Positions 1 through 7,828 of a stretch of 64,000 bases of DNA are shown here, piece after piece (position 1 is the first letter of the stretch; the number at the start of each line of letters is the position of its first letter). This DNA is from Enterobacter sp. ENT03 (GTDB taxonomy: Bacteria; Pseudomonadota; Gammaproteobacteria; Enterobacterales; Enterobacteriaceae). Under the pieces are notes generated by a model. The model made no database searches. It was not told the origin of the DNA and was given only the letters and a program-made list of their open reading frames with translations. Both the position numbers and the translations under genes were made by a program. The DNA lies in contig NZ_JAHUXA010000011.1 in the NCBI RefSeq assembly GCF_019218745.1, positions 93,217 through 157,216 on the forward strand. The letters run 5' to 3'.

Positions 1-495
1 TATCAGGAAAACGATCTGCCGGATCTGATCGCAAGCCTCGATAAGCCATTTTTCCTGATCCTCGATGGCGTTACCGATCCGCACAACCTCGGCGCCTGTC
101 TGCGCAGCGCCGATGCGGCTGGCGTCCATGCGGTCATCGTACCGAAAGACCGCTCTGCGCAGCTCAATGCGACGGCGAAAAAAGTTGCCTGTGGCGCTGC
201 CGAAAACGTGCCGCTGATCCGCGTCACCAACCTGGCGCGCACCATGCGCGTGTTGCAGGAAGAGAATATCTGGATCGTCGGTACGGCGGGCGAAGCCGAT
301 CACACGCTGTTCCAGAGCAAAATGACTGGCGCGATGGCGCTGGTGATGGGCGCGGAAGGTGAAGGTATGCGCCGTCTGACCCGCGAGCACTGCGATGAAC
401 TGATCAGCATTCCGATGGCGGGCAGCGTCTCCTCGCTGAACGTCTCGGTGGCGACCGGTATCTGCCTGTTCGAAGCAGTACGCCAGCGCGGTTGA
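1..495 (+). CDS. rlmB: 23S rRNA (guanosine-2'-O-)-methyltransferase RlmB, 3' part
   Basis: The first 164 codons of the window are open in frame 1 and end at TGA 493-495; the 5' part lies outside the window. The protein is the SPOUT (SpoU) methyltransferase domain: [20 protein letters not shown] near the left edge is the SpoU motif 1, and the later [14 protein letters not shown] and [16 protein letters not shown] are motifs 2 and 3, which build the trefoil knot and the S-adenosylmethionine pocket. RlmB methylates the ribose of G2251 in the 23S rRNA P-loop. The identification rests on these motifs and on yjfI following directly, as in E. coli. Truncated only by the window edge. Confidence 0.95.
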   Translation, partial: YQENDLPDLIASLDKPFFLILDGVTDPHNLGACLRSADAAGVHAVIVPKDRSAQLNATAKKVACGAAENVPLIRVTNLARTMRVLQEENIWIVGTAGEADHTLFQSKMTGAMALVMGAEGEGMRRLTREHCDELISIPMAGSVSSLNVSVATGICLFEAVRQRG

Positions 496-505
496 TCCTT
501 TACAT

Positions 506-538
506 AAAACCACCCGCGAGGGTGGTTTATTTATTTTT
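506..538 (+). terminator. Rho-independent terminator after rlmB
   Basis: A 9-bp perfect stem (AAACCACCC at 507-515 and GGGTGGTTT at 520-528) with a 4-base loop is followed by TATTTATTTTT. It separates rlmB from the yjf operon. Confidence 0.85.
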
Positions 539-617
539 AGAGACTGCTATTATATCTCCGCATTAAAATATAACCCGCCTTTATATATTGTAATGGATCA
601 ACTAAGGATACAAATAA

Positions 618-1019
618 ATGGTATGGACTCCCGCGTCACTAGCCGGAGTGTTATCAGACACGCCTGCGCTAAATATTGAAACCGTGAATGAAATTGAATC
701 TCTCATAATTAAAATGAATGATTATGGCGATCTTCAATTAAATATTGTCTTCACATCTCATCAACTTATTATTGAAACTTATATTTGTCCGGTACGGGAA
801 ATTAACAACCAGGATGAATTTAATTTGTTCCTGCTGCGCAATCAGAAACTCCTTCCGCTTTCTTCCGTCGGTATTTCGCTGTTGCAGGGAGAAGAATATT
901 ACGTCGCGTTTGGCGCGCTTTCATTACACTCTTCCCTGGATGATATTTTATTAGAAATCAGCGCGCTGGCGGAAAATGCCATCGACCTGGCTGAAATAAC
1001 GGATGAATTTACGCATTAA
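618..1019 (+). CDS. yjfI: YjfI, DUF2170 family protein
   Basis: A 133-residue acidic cytoplasmic protein with no signal peptide or membrane segment. It matches the small YjfI/DUF2170 family, which occurs almost always beside yjfJ (a PspA homologue). The start is ATG 618 with an AAGGA ribosome site about 10 bases upstream. It is the first gene of a seven-gene cluster with gaps of 16 bases or less, or with overlaps, up to yjfC. Function is unknown; the context suggests an accessory role in a membrane-stress assembly around YjfJ (inference). The 80 bases upstream are AT-rich (TATTATATCT near 548-557) and could hold the promoter, but I cannot define it. Confidence 0.85.
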   Translation: MVWTPASLAGVLSDTPALNIETVNEIESLIIKMNDYGDLQLNIVFTSHQLIIETYICPVREINNQDEFNLFLLRNQKLLPLSSVGISLLQGEEYYVAFGALSLHSSLDDILLEISALAENAIDLAEITDEFTH

Positions 1020-1034
1020 TAACAGGAGTTTGTC

Positions 1035-1733
1035 ATGGGAATTTTAAAGAACCTTTTTACCCTTGGACGTTCGTATGTGGCGCAGACGGAAGAAACCATC
1101 GAAGAAACGCAGGGTGTACGTTTACTGCAACAACATATTCGAAATGCTAAAGCTGAACTGAACAAAGCAGGCCAATCCCGCGTTGACCTGATGGCACGCG
1201 TCACGCTCAGTAAGAATAAGCTCATCGATTTACGTACCCGCAAAGCGAGCTATGAAACGCGCGCGTTACAGGCGATGGAAAAGAACGTTGATGCCGTGCT
1301 GTTAAACGAGGTGGCAGAAGAGATTGCCCGTCTGGAAAACGCCATCACCATTGAACAGCAGGTGCTCACTAACCTTGAAGCGTCCCGTGATGCGGTAGAG
1401 AAAGCCGTGGATATGACGGCTGCGCGTATTTCGCAGTTTGAGCAGCAGATGGAAGTGATCACCGCCACCGAGGCGATGCAACGTGCGCAGCAAGCGGTGA
1501 CGGTTTCTACCGTGGGCGCATCCGGCAGCGTGGCGACGGCGGCAGATTCGCTCAAGCGTTTACAGACTCGTCAGGCGGAACGTCAGGCGCGACTGGATGC
1601 GGCGATGCAGCTGGAGAAAGTGGCCGATGGCCGCGATCTGGATGAAAAACTGGCGCAGGCGGGGATCGGCGGCAGCAATAAAACCTCAGCTCAGGATGTG
1701 CTGGCGCGCCTGCAACGTCAGCAAGGCGAGTAA
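1035..1733 (+). CDS. yjfJ: YjfJ, PspA/IM30 family protein
   Basis: A 232-residue protein that is nearly all helix, with charged heptad-like stretches (for example residues 20-150), no signal peptide, and the MGILKNLFTLGRSYV amphipathic N-terminus typical of PspA/IM30 (ESCRT-III-like) proteins. PspA relatives bind stressed inner membrane and oligomerise into rods or rings. The C-terminal part (ARLQRQQGE) lacks any extra domain. Start ATG 1035 has AGGAG in front. Its stop shares one base with the next start (TAATG at 1731-1735), indicating translational coupling to the channel gene. The family assignment is strong. No specific trigger for YjfJ can be read from the sequence. Confidence 0.9.
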   Translation: MGILKNLFTLGRSYVAQTEETIEETQGVRLLQQHIRNAKAELNKAGQSRVDLMARVTLSKNKLIDLRTRKASYETRALQAMEKNVDAVLLNEVAEEIARLENAITIEQQVLTNLEASRDAVEKAVDMTAARISQFEQQMEVITATEAMQRAQQAVTVSTVGASGSVATAADSLKRLQTRQAERQARLDAAMQLEKVADGRDLDEKLAQAGIGGSNKTSAQDVLARLQRQQGE

Positions 1734-2803
1734 TGTTTATCTCGTGGGTGATTAAAACCTGCCAGCATCACCTGCGTCGCCTGACGTGGCCCGCGCTGAG
1801 TCTTCTCTTTGTTGGTCACTACATGCTTTGTTATCTGCTGTTCAGATTACTGGGCGAGGCGACGCTGGTCGGTCAGTTGAGCACCTTTATTTACTATTGC
1901 TCGGTGGTCGGCTCAACGCTGGGGTTTGGTGATTTAACCCCGCAGACGCCGGGTGGACGCTTGTTTACGGCGCTCTGGCAAATTCCCGTGGGTGTGGGAT
2001 TGTTTGGCGCGGCGATGGGGAAAACCATCGCCCTGGTACAGGGTTTTTTGCATAAAGGGATGATGGGGATGGGCAGCTATCACTATTTACGCGATCACGT
2101 GGTGATTGTCGGCTGGCGCGGGCAGCAAACCGAAAAAATTATTTCTTTGCTGCTCTACGATGCGCGACAGACATTTTCGCGCGTCCTGTTGTGTGTGCAG
2201 GAGGAAATAGAACATCCGCTGCCAGGCAACGAGCAGGTCGATTTCATTAAAATTCGCAGTTTTAGCGATCCCGCAGAGCATCAGCGAATGGGGCTGGCAC
2301 ATTGCCAGAGCGTCATGATTTATCCGCCAACGGATGAGCAGACATTATCGGTGGCGCTCTCTGTGGTAAATGCGGTGCCCGCCAACAGTCACATCGTCGC
2401 CTGGCTGGAGAATGACGACTATGCCGCGTTGCTGGCGTCGCACTGTCCGGATATTGAGATTGTCCGCAGTTTGTCTGCCGAGCAGCTATCTCGTTCCCTC
2501 CAGGATCCCGGTTCATCGCAATCCGTTTCATCCATTATGAACCCGATGCTGGGGGATACCGGCTATGTGCTGCGTGTGCCGCAGGATATTAAGCCCGTCA
2601 GCTACGGCGAATTATTCTCGTATATGAAATATCACCACGATGCGACGGTGATGGGGATCAGCAGTTGTAAAAACGGTCGTGGGATGGAGCTGAATCCGGT
2701 CATCGCCACGCCTGTTAATGGCGGTTTGTGGCTGCATCTGATTGGTAATCAACGCATCCATGCGAAAGACGTTGCATGGCACGAGATAGGTAAAATCGTA
2801 TGA
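1733..2803 (+). CDS. Two-TM potassium-channel-like protein with TrkA-N/RCK-type domain
   Basis: 356 residues. Two hydrophobic segments (about 17-40 and 82-103) flank a pore loop with TLGFGD at residues 62-67, a variant of the K+ channel filter TVGYGD. After the second helix comes VVIVGWRGQ (about 123-131), which resembles the start of a Rossmann-like RCK/TrkA-N domain, then further strand-helix sequence to the end. It probably forms a tetrameric cation channel in the inner membrane, gated by a cytoplasmic ligand. I do not recall this gene in the K-12 yjfI-yjfC cluster, where yjfK follows yjfJ directly. It is locked into the operon here: one-base overlap with yjfJ and four-base overlap (ATGA) with yjfK. 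Ion selectivity and ligand are inferred, not shown. Confidence 0.75.
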   Translation: MFISWVIKTCQHHLRRLTWPALSLLFVGHYMLCYLLFRLLGEATLVGQLSTFIYYCSVVGSTLGFGDLTPQTPGGRLFTALWQIPVGVGLFGAAMGKTIALVQGFLHKGMMGMGSYHYLRDHVVIVGWRGQQTEKIISLLLYDARQTFSRVLLCVQEEIEHPLPGNEQVDFIKIRSFSDPAEHQRMGLAHCQSVMIYPPTDEQTLSVALSVVNAVPANSHIVAWLENDDYAALLASHCPDIEIVRSLSAEQLSRSLQDPGSSQSVSSIMNPMLGDTGYVLRVPQDIKPVSYGELFSYMKYHHDATVMGISSCKNGRGMELNPVIATPVNGGLWLHLIGNQRIHAKDVAWHEIGKIV

Positions 2804-3453
2804 CAGGTTTTTTTAGTCGTTTGTTTGGCAACCAGGCCGCGCCAACCCTGACTCGCGGGCCGCTCGGTTTACATAAACAGGCAGGTTTCACGCTCGAGAC
2901 GCTGATGTTTCGCCTGTGCGAAGACCAGTTACAGATAAGCATTCCCGGCGAGATGTATACCGTCAGCGCCTGTGGCACCTTTGATTTAGGGGCCGGGAGC
3001 GCCATTCATCGCTACTACACCTCCGGCGATGAGTTCCTGCAAATCAGTACCACCGGCGGTCAGGAAAGCGAAAATATCGACGATATTAAATTGTTTGTTT
3101 ATCAGGACAGCAGCGGTATTTCGGGTGCGAAAGCCTGGCAAGACACCTTGAGCAGTCTGGGCGACAGACAAATTCGCTGGCAGAACGCCACCTGGCAGCG
3201 CGTATTCAATGCCGAGGAAGCAGGGCGGATTGCGCCGATCCACGCGATAGAAAACGTGGTGAATACCGAGGGTGAGTGCTGGGACGTACACAATTTTATG
3301 ATGGCTTATCAGCGCCAGGTCAGCGAAGAGCTGTTCGAATATTTGTTATTAACCGGTGAGGAAACCTTTAATGACGACGACGAACCAGAGTGGTTATTTT
3401 CGCGTGCGCTGGGCGTTGATATTCCGTTAACCTCAATAAAGGTTGTTGGCTAA
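2800..3453 (+). CDS. yjfK: YjfK, DUF2491 family protein
   Basis: 217 residues, cytoplasmic-looking, beginning MTGFFSRLFG (a short amphipathic segment that could touch membrane) and otherwise a mixed alpha/beta acidic protein. It matches the YjfK/DUF2491 family, which travels with PspA-like YjfJ, DUF350 YjfL and the ATP-grasp YjfC. Start ATG 2800 overlaps the channel gene by four bases (ATGA), so translation is probably coupled. No catalytic motif is recognisable. A role in the same envelope-associated complex is inference from synteny only. Confidence 0.85.
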   Translation: MTGFFSRLFGNQAAPTLTRGPLGLHKQAGFTLETLMFRLCEDQLQISIPGEMYTVSACGTFDLGAGSAIHRYYTSGDEFLQISTTGGQESENIDDIKLFVYQDSSGISGAKAWQDTLSSLGDRQIRWQNATWQRVFNAEEAGRIAPIHAIENVVNTEGECWDVHNFMMAYQRQVSEELFEYLLLTGEETFNDDDEPEWLFSRALGVDIPLTSIKVVG

Positions 3454-3467
3454 TTAAGGAAGGTAAA

Positions 3468-3866
3468 ATGCATATTCTGGATCCCATACTGGCGTTTTGT
3501 TCGTATTTTTTTATTGGCATTGCGATGGTGCTCTGTTTTCTGTTTATTTACACGAAAATAACCCCGCATAATGAATGGCAGTTGATTAAAAATAATAATC
3601 TTGCTGGCTCAATGGCGTTTAGCGGTACGCTGCTGGGATACATTGTGCCCCTGTCCAGCGCCGCTATTAATGCGGTCAGTATTCCTGATTATCTCATCTG
3701 GGGACTTATTGCATTAGTTGTGCAATTAATGGTGTATGGCGGTGTACGTTTATATATGCATAACCTGAGTGAGAAAATTATCAATAAAAATCTTGCTGCT
3801 GGCCTGTTTATGGGAACGGCTGCGCTGGCGGGCGGTATTTTCAACGCCGCCTGCATGACATGGTAA
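3468..3866 (+). CDS. yjfL: YjfL, DUF350 inner-membrane protein
   Basis: 132 residues with four hydrophobic segments (about 8-28, 43-68, 74-95 and 108-130), the pattern of DUF350 proteins. Start ATG 3468 follows a good AAGGAGG-like site (TAAGGAAGG). It lies 14 bases after yjfK and 9 bases before yjfM, inside the same operon. DUF350 proteins are small integral membrane proteins of unknown activity, often next to ATP-grasp or PspA-type genes. Its partner relation to YjfM and YjfC is inferred from this conserved order. Confidence 0.85.
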   Translation: MHILDPILAFCSYFFIGIAMVLCFLFIYTKITPHNEWQLIKNNNLAGSMAFSGTLLGYIVPLSSAAINAVSIPDYLIWGLIALVVQLMVYGGVRLYMHNLSEKIINKNLAAGLFMGTAALAGGIFNAACMTW

Positions 3867-3875
3867 TGGATAATT

Positions 3876-4499
3876 ATGGCCAGAAAGAGAAGATCAAACC
3901 AAACAGTTAACCCTGCGAAGCAGACCGAATTTAAGCAATACGGAAATGCCACCGCGGGCAAACGTAAAAGCGGTCGTTATCTGACGTTGGCGCTGATGGG
4001 CGGGGCCGCGTTCTTTGCGTTAAAAGGTTGTGCCGATAACGACCAGGACGACAATAACGGTGATGGCGTCTTTTATTCCACGGTAGATAGCTGCATTGAC
4101 GATGGTAACAGCGCGCAAATTTGTGCGGACGCATGGAATAACGCCAAAACGAAATTTGAAAGCGAATATCCAAAATCAATGTCGCAAAGCTTTTGTACAG
4201 AGCAATACGGCAACTGCTTTTACGATCGCTACGGTGAAAGCTGGATACCGATGATGACCGGCTTTCTGTTAAGCCAGCAGATCCGGAAAGATCGCGACGA
4301 CGACTACCACTATGTATATGGCGGCAACAATTACGCTTCCCGCGCCGTCTGGCGCACATCACAGGGAGATTATGCCTGGCGCTCCGGCGGCGGCAGTGCT
4401 GCGACGACCAAGCACGCCATTACCACCAGAAAAGCCACTACTGTCTCGCGTGGCGGATACGGTCGTTCATCCAGCGCCCGCGGCAGCTGGGGAGGCTAG
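3876..4499 (+). CDS. yjfM: YjfM, DUF1190 family protein
   Basis: 207 residues. A very basic N-terminus (MARKRRSNQ) is followed by one hydrophobic segment (about residues 35-50) ending in LKGC, which could be a lipobox-like site or a signal anchor. Then come an acidic stretch, a cysteine-containing core (C at roughly 68, 77, 104, 109) and a Gly/Ser/Arg-rich tail. This is the DUF1190 architecture shared with E. coli YgiB, which likewise sits next to an ATP-grasp gene (ygiC). The low-complexity tail suggests interaction or modification rather than catalysis. An appealing but unproven idea is that this protein is the substrate of the neighbouring ATP-grasp ligase YjfC. Confidence 0.85.
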   Translation: MARKRRSNQTVNPAKQTEFKQYGNATAGKRKSGRYLTLALMGGAAFFALKGCADNDQDDNNGDGVFYSTVDSCIDDGNSAQICADAWNNAKTKFESEYPKSMSQSFCTEQYGNCFYDRYGESWIPMMTGFLLSQQIRKDRDDDYHYVYGGNNYASRAVWRTSQGDYAWRSGGGSAATTKHAITTRKATTVSRGGYGRSSSARGSWGG

Positions 4500-4501
4500 G
4501 C

Positions 4502-5665
4502 ATGTTACGTCATGAAGTGCCTGTACGCCCCGCGCTTGAGAGGATCGCCCGCGAGCACGGTTTTGATTTTCATATCATTGACGATGAGATCTATTGGGAC
4601 GAGAGCCGTGCGTACCGCTTCACGCTGCGGCAGATCGAGGATCAAATTGAGAAGCCGACCGCGGAGCTGCATCAAATGTGTCTGGAGGTGGTCGATCGCG
4701 TGATCAAAGATGACGGCCTGCTCGACCAACTGGCGATCCCGGCGCTGTACTGGGATGCCATCGCCGAAAGCTGGCGCGATAACGATCCTTCGCTCTACGG
4801 GCGCATGGATTTCGTCTGGTGCGGGAAGGATCCGGTGAAATTGCTGGAATACAATGCTGACACGCCAACCTCCCTGTATGAATCTGCCTATTTTCAGTGG
4901 CTGTGGCTGGAAGATGCTCGCCGTAGCGGGCTGATCCCTCGTGACGCCGATCAGTACAATAATATTCAGGACAAGCTGATCGCCCGCTTCGCAGAAATAC
5001 GCGATGTGAACCCGCTCTATTTCTGTTGCTGTAAAGATACTGAAGAAGATCGCGGTACGGTGCTCTATCTGGAAGACTGCGCCCGCCAGGCGGGGCTGGA
5101 TACGCGCTTTATCTATATTGACGATTTAGGTCTCGGTGTGGGCGGCGTACTGACCGATCTGGACGATAACGTCATCCGCCAGGCGTTTAAACTCTATCCG
5201 CTGGAGTGGATGATGCGCGATGAAAACGGTCCGTTGCTGCGTAAGCGTAGCGAGCAGTGGATCGAGCCGCTGTGGAAAAGCGTACTCAGCAATAAGGGGC
5301 TGTTGCCGCTACTGTGGCGCTTCTTCCCCGGCCATCCCAACCTGCTGCCGGCATGGTTTGACGGCGAAACGCCGGTGGTGTCGCCCGGCATGGGTTATGT
5401 ACGCAAGCCGTTGTTTTCTCGCGAAGGTGGTAACGTCACTATCTTTGATGGTCAGCATAATATGCTGGTACATGAGGAAGGGGATTACGCCAATGAGCCA
5501 ATGATTTACCAGGCCTTCTCGCCGCTGCCACGCTTTGGTGACAGCTATACGTTAATCGGCAGTTGGGTGGTGGACGATGAGGCGGTAGGCATGGGTATCC
5601 GCGAAGATATCTCGTTGATCACCAAAGATACTTCACGCTTTGTTCCACATTACATTGCCGGGTAG
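4502..5665 (+). CDS. yjfC: YjfC, glutathionylspermidine-synthase-like ATP-grasp ligase
   Basis: 387 residues matching the glutathionylspermidine synthetase-like ATP-grasp family (paralogue of YgiC and of the C-terminal synthetase half of Gss). Recognisable blocks are the MDFVWCG...LLEYNADTPTSLYES region (about 101-124), the VRKPLFSREGGNV loop (about 300-312) and a C-terminal GSWVVDDEAVGMGIRED segment (about 351-367). The family forms amide bonds using ATP; in Gss the product is glutathionylspermidine, but the substrate of YjfC is not established. It lacks the N-terminal amidase domain of Gss. Start ATG 4502 is two bases after the yjfM stop. Last gene of the operon. Confidence 0.88.
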   Translation: MLRHEVPVRPALERIAREHGFDFHIIDDEIYWDESRAYRFTLRQIEDQIEKPTAELHQMCLEVVDRVIKDDGLLDQLAIPALYWDAIAESWRDNDPSLYGRMDFVWCGKDPVKLLEYNADTPTSLYESAYFQWLWLEDARRSGLIPRDADQYNNIQDKLIARFAEIRDVNPLYFCCCKDTEEDRGTVLYLEDCARQAGLDTRFIYIDDLGLGVGGVLTDLDDNVIRQAFKLYPLEWMMRDENGPLLRKRSEQWIEPLWKSVLSNKGLLPLLWRFFPGHPNLLPAWFDGETPVVSPGMGYVRKPLFSREGGNVTIFDGQHNMLVHEEGDYANEPMIYQAFSPLPRFGDSYTLIGSWVVDDEAVGMGIREDISLITKDTSRFVPHYIAG

Positions 5666-5688
5666 TTGCAGGCTGTTGTACAGGCAAT

Positions 5689-5721
5689 AAAAAGGGCCAT
5701 CAACGTGATGGCCCTTTTTTT
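5689..5721. terminator. Bidirectional terminator between yjfC and treX/glgX
   Basis: A 12-bp stem (AAAGGGCCATCA / TGATGGCCCTTT) with a 3-base loop, flanked by A-rich sequence on the left and a T run on the right. It can serve both the rightward yjf operon and the leftward tre operon. Confidence 0.88.
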
Positions 5722-5737
5722 ATGACAGCAACGCGCG

Positions 5738-7813
5738 TTACGGTCTTCTGAACAGCGCGATACTGCGGCCTTCCAGCTCGAACGCTTTCTCTTTGGTAAT
5801 GATCAGCCCGCGTTTGGCGGTATCGGATGTGGTCAGTTCCAGCATCCACCCCTCATCCGTCGACTGCGGGATCAGGAAGGGCACGTTGCCTTCGAACGGG
5901 TTGAACAGCACCAGCACCTCGTGCCACAGACCTTCTTCGTCCTGCAAATCGTGGCGGGTCAGTGAGACGCCCAGCGTCGAGCCTTCATCCCACTGCTCCG
6001 GCTGCTGATAACCGCCGCCGGCGTTGAACCACTTGATCTCCGTGCCGTCGCGCCAGCTTTCACGGCGCAGCAGCGGCTGCTTCGCACGCATCTTGATCAG
6101 CTTGCGGGTGAACTCGCGCAGTGCTTCACTGCTTTCCGGCAAATTATCCCAGTGAACCCAGGAAATTTCGCTGTCCTGGCAGTAGCCGTTGTTGTTGCCC
6201 ATTTGACTGCGGCCAAACTCATCGCCTGCCAGCAGCATCGGGGAGCCGTGGGACAGGAACAGCGTGGTGAGGAAGTTACGCTTCTGGCGCTCACGCACGT
6301 TGTTGATGCCTTCGTCGTCCGTCGGGCCTTCTGCGCCGTAGTTGTAGGAGCGGTTATCGTTATGACCGTCGTTGTTGTCTTCGCCGTTCTCGTCGTTGTG
6401 CTTCTCGTTATAGGACACCAGATCGTTGAGCGTGAAGCCGTCATGAGCGGTGATAAAGTTAACGCTCGACCACGGACGGCGGCCACGCAGATCGTAAATA
6501 TCGCCGGAGCCTAACAGACGCGCGGCAAAGTCGGTAGAGACGTTGACGCCTTTCCAGTACTCACGCACCGTATCGCGGTATTTGTCGTTCCATTCCGCCC
6601 AGCCTGGCGGGAAACCGCCCACCTGATAGCCACCCGGTCCGATGTCCCACGGCTCACCGATCAGCTTCAGTTTCGACAGCACCGGATCCTGCATGATGGC
6701 GTCAAAGAAGCCGCCGCGCTGGTCAAAACCTTCCGGCTCACGACCAAGAATAGTGCCTAAGTCGAAACGAAAACCGTCGATATGCATCGATTCTGCCCAG
6801 TAACGCAGAGAATCCATGATCATCTGCAACACGCGCGGGTGCGAGGTGTTTACCGTATTACCGGTGCCGGTATCGTTGATGTAATAACGATGCTGATCCG
6901 GCATGGTGCGGTAATAGGAGAAGTTATCGATGCCCTTAAAGGAGAGCGTCGGGCCGAGTTCATTGCCCTCTGCCGTATGGTTGTACACCACATCGAGGAT
7001 CACCTCGATGCCCGCATCGTGGTAAGCACGCACCATGTCGCGGAAACCCTGAATGCCGTTCGGCCCGAAATAGCGCGAGGCCGGCGCGAAGAAGCCGAGG
7101 GTGTTATAGCCCCAGAAGTTCTTCAGCCCCTTATCCAGCAGATGCTGATCGTCCGGGAACCAGTGCACCGGCAGCAGTTCCACGGAGGTCACGCCGAGGC
7201 TCTTGATGTACTCCACCGTCGCCGGATGGCCCATGCCTTCGTAGGTGCCGCGCAGTGCTTCCGGAATAGCGGAATTGAGCTGCGTAAAGCCCTTCACATG
7301 GGTTTCATAGAGCACCGTTTGCGACCACGGAATGTTCGGGCGGTTCTCATCATGCCAGTCAAATTCATTAGGATCGATGACCCGGCATTTCGGCGTAAAG
7401 GGCGCACTGTCCTGCGTATCAAACGTCAGATCTTTGTCTTCATGCAGCAGCTCGTAGGCAAAATGCGCGTCGTTCCATTCGATGTCGCCTGCCAGCTCAC
7501 GGGCATAAGGGTCGAGCAGCAGCTTGTTAGGGTTAAAGCGGTGGCCGTTTTCCGGATCGTACGGGCCATAGACGCGATAGCCGTAGAGCGCGCCCGGTTG
7601 CAGGCCCGGCACGTAACCATGCCAGATTTCATGCGTATACTCCGGCAGATCCAGACGGGCGATCTCGGTTTTACCGTCCTGATCGAACAGACAAAGTTCA
7701 ACACGTTCTGCATGTGCAGAGAAAAGCGCAAAGTTGACACCCTCACCATCAAAATTGGCGCCAAGCCGTTCGCTGGTTCCCGCCAGAACTTTAAAACTAT
7801 TATTATCAGACAT
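5738..7813 (-). CDS. treX: Glycogen/maltodextrin debranching enzyme (TreX/GlgX type)
   Basis: 691 residues, GH13 isoamylase type: an N-terminal CBM48-like domain (about 10-110), then the (beta/alpha)8 domain with DVVYNH (274-279), GFRFDLGT with the nucleophile Asp351, GEPWD with the acid Glu387, and FITAHDGF with Asp458. It hydrolyses alpha-1,6 branches. It resembles E. coli GlgX (about 657 aa) as well as TreX; I use treX because it is the last gene of a leftward treZ-treY-treX operon, 15 bases after treY. Debranched linear maltodextrins would feed TreY. Start ATG 7813 is preceded by a GAGGG-type site. It could equally be named glgX. Function is well supported, gene name less so. Confidence 0.88.
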   Translation of the reverse strand: MSDNNSFKVLAGTSERLGANFDGEGVNFALFSAHAERVELCLFDQDGKTEIARLDLPEYTHEIWHGYVPGLQPGALYGYRVYGPYDPENGHRFNPNKLLLDPYARELAGDIEWNDAHFAYELLHEDKDLTFDTQDSAPFTPKCRVIDPNEFDWHDENRPNIPWSQTVLYETHVKGFTQLNSAIPEALRGTYEGMGHPATVEYIKSLGVTSVELLPVHWFPDDQHLLDKGLKNFWGYNTLGFFAPASRYFGPNGIQGFRDMVRAYHDAGIEVILDVVYNHTAEGNELGPTLSFKGIDNFSYYRTMPDQHRYYINDTGTGNTVNTSHPRVLQMIMDSLRYWAESMHIDGFRFDLGTILGREPEGFDQRGGFFDAIMQDPVLSKLKLIGEPWDIGPGGYQVGGFPPGWAEWNDKYRDTVREYWKGVNVSTDFAARLLGSGDIYDLRGRRPWSSVNFITAHDGFTLNDLVSYNEKHNDENGEDNNDGHNDNRSYNYGAEGPTDDEGINNVRERQKRNFLTTLFLSHGSPMLLAGDEFGRSQMGNNNGYCQDSEISWVHWDNLPESSEALREFTRKLIKMRAKQPLLRRESWRDGTEIKWFNAGGGYQQPEQWDEGSTLGVSLTRHDLQDEEGLWHEVLVLFNPFEGNVPFLIPQSTDEGWMLELTTSDTAKRGLIITKEKAFELEGRSIALFRRP

Positions 7814-7828
7814 TTATTCCCTCTTAAC

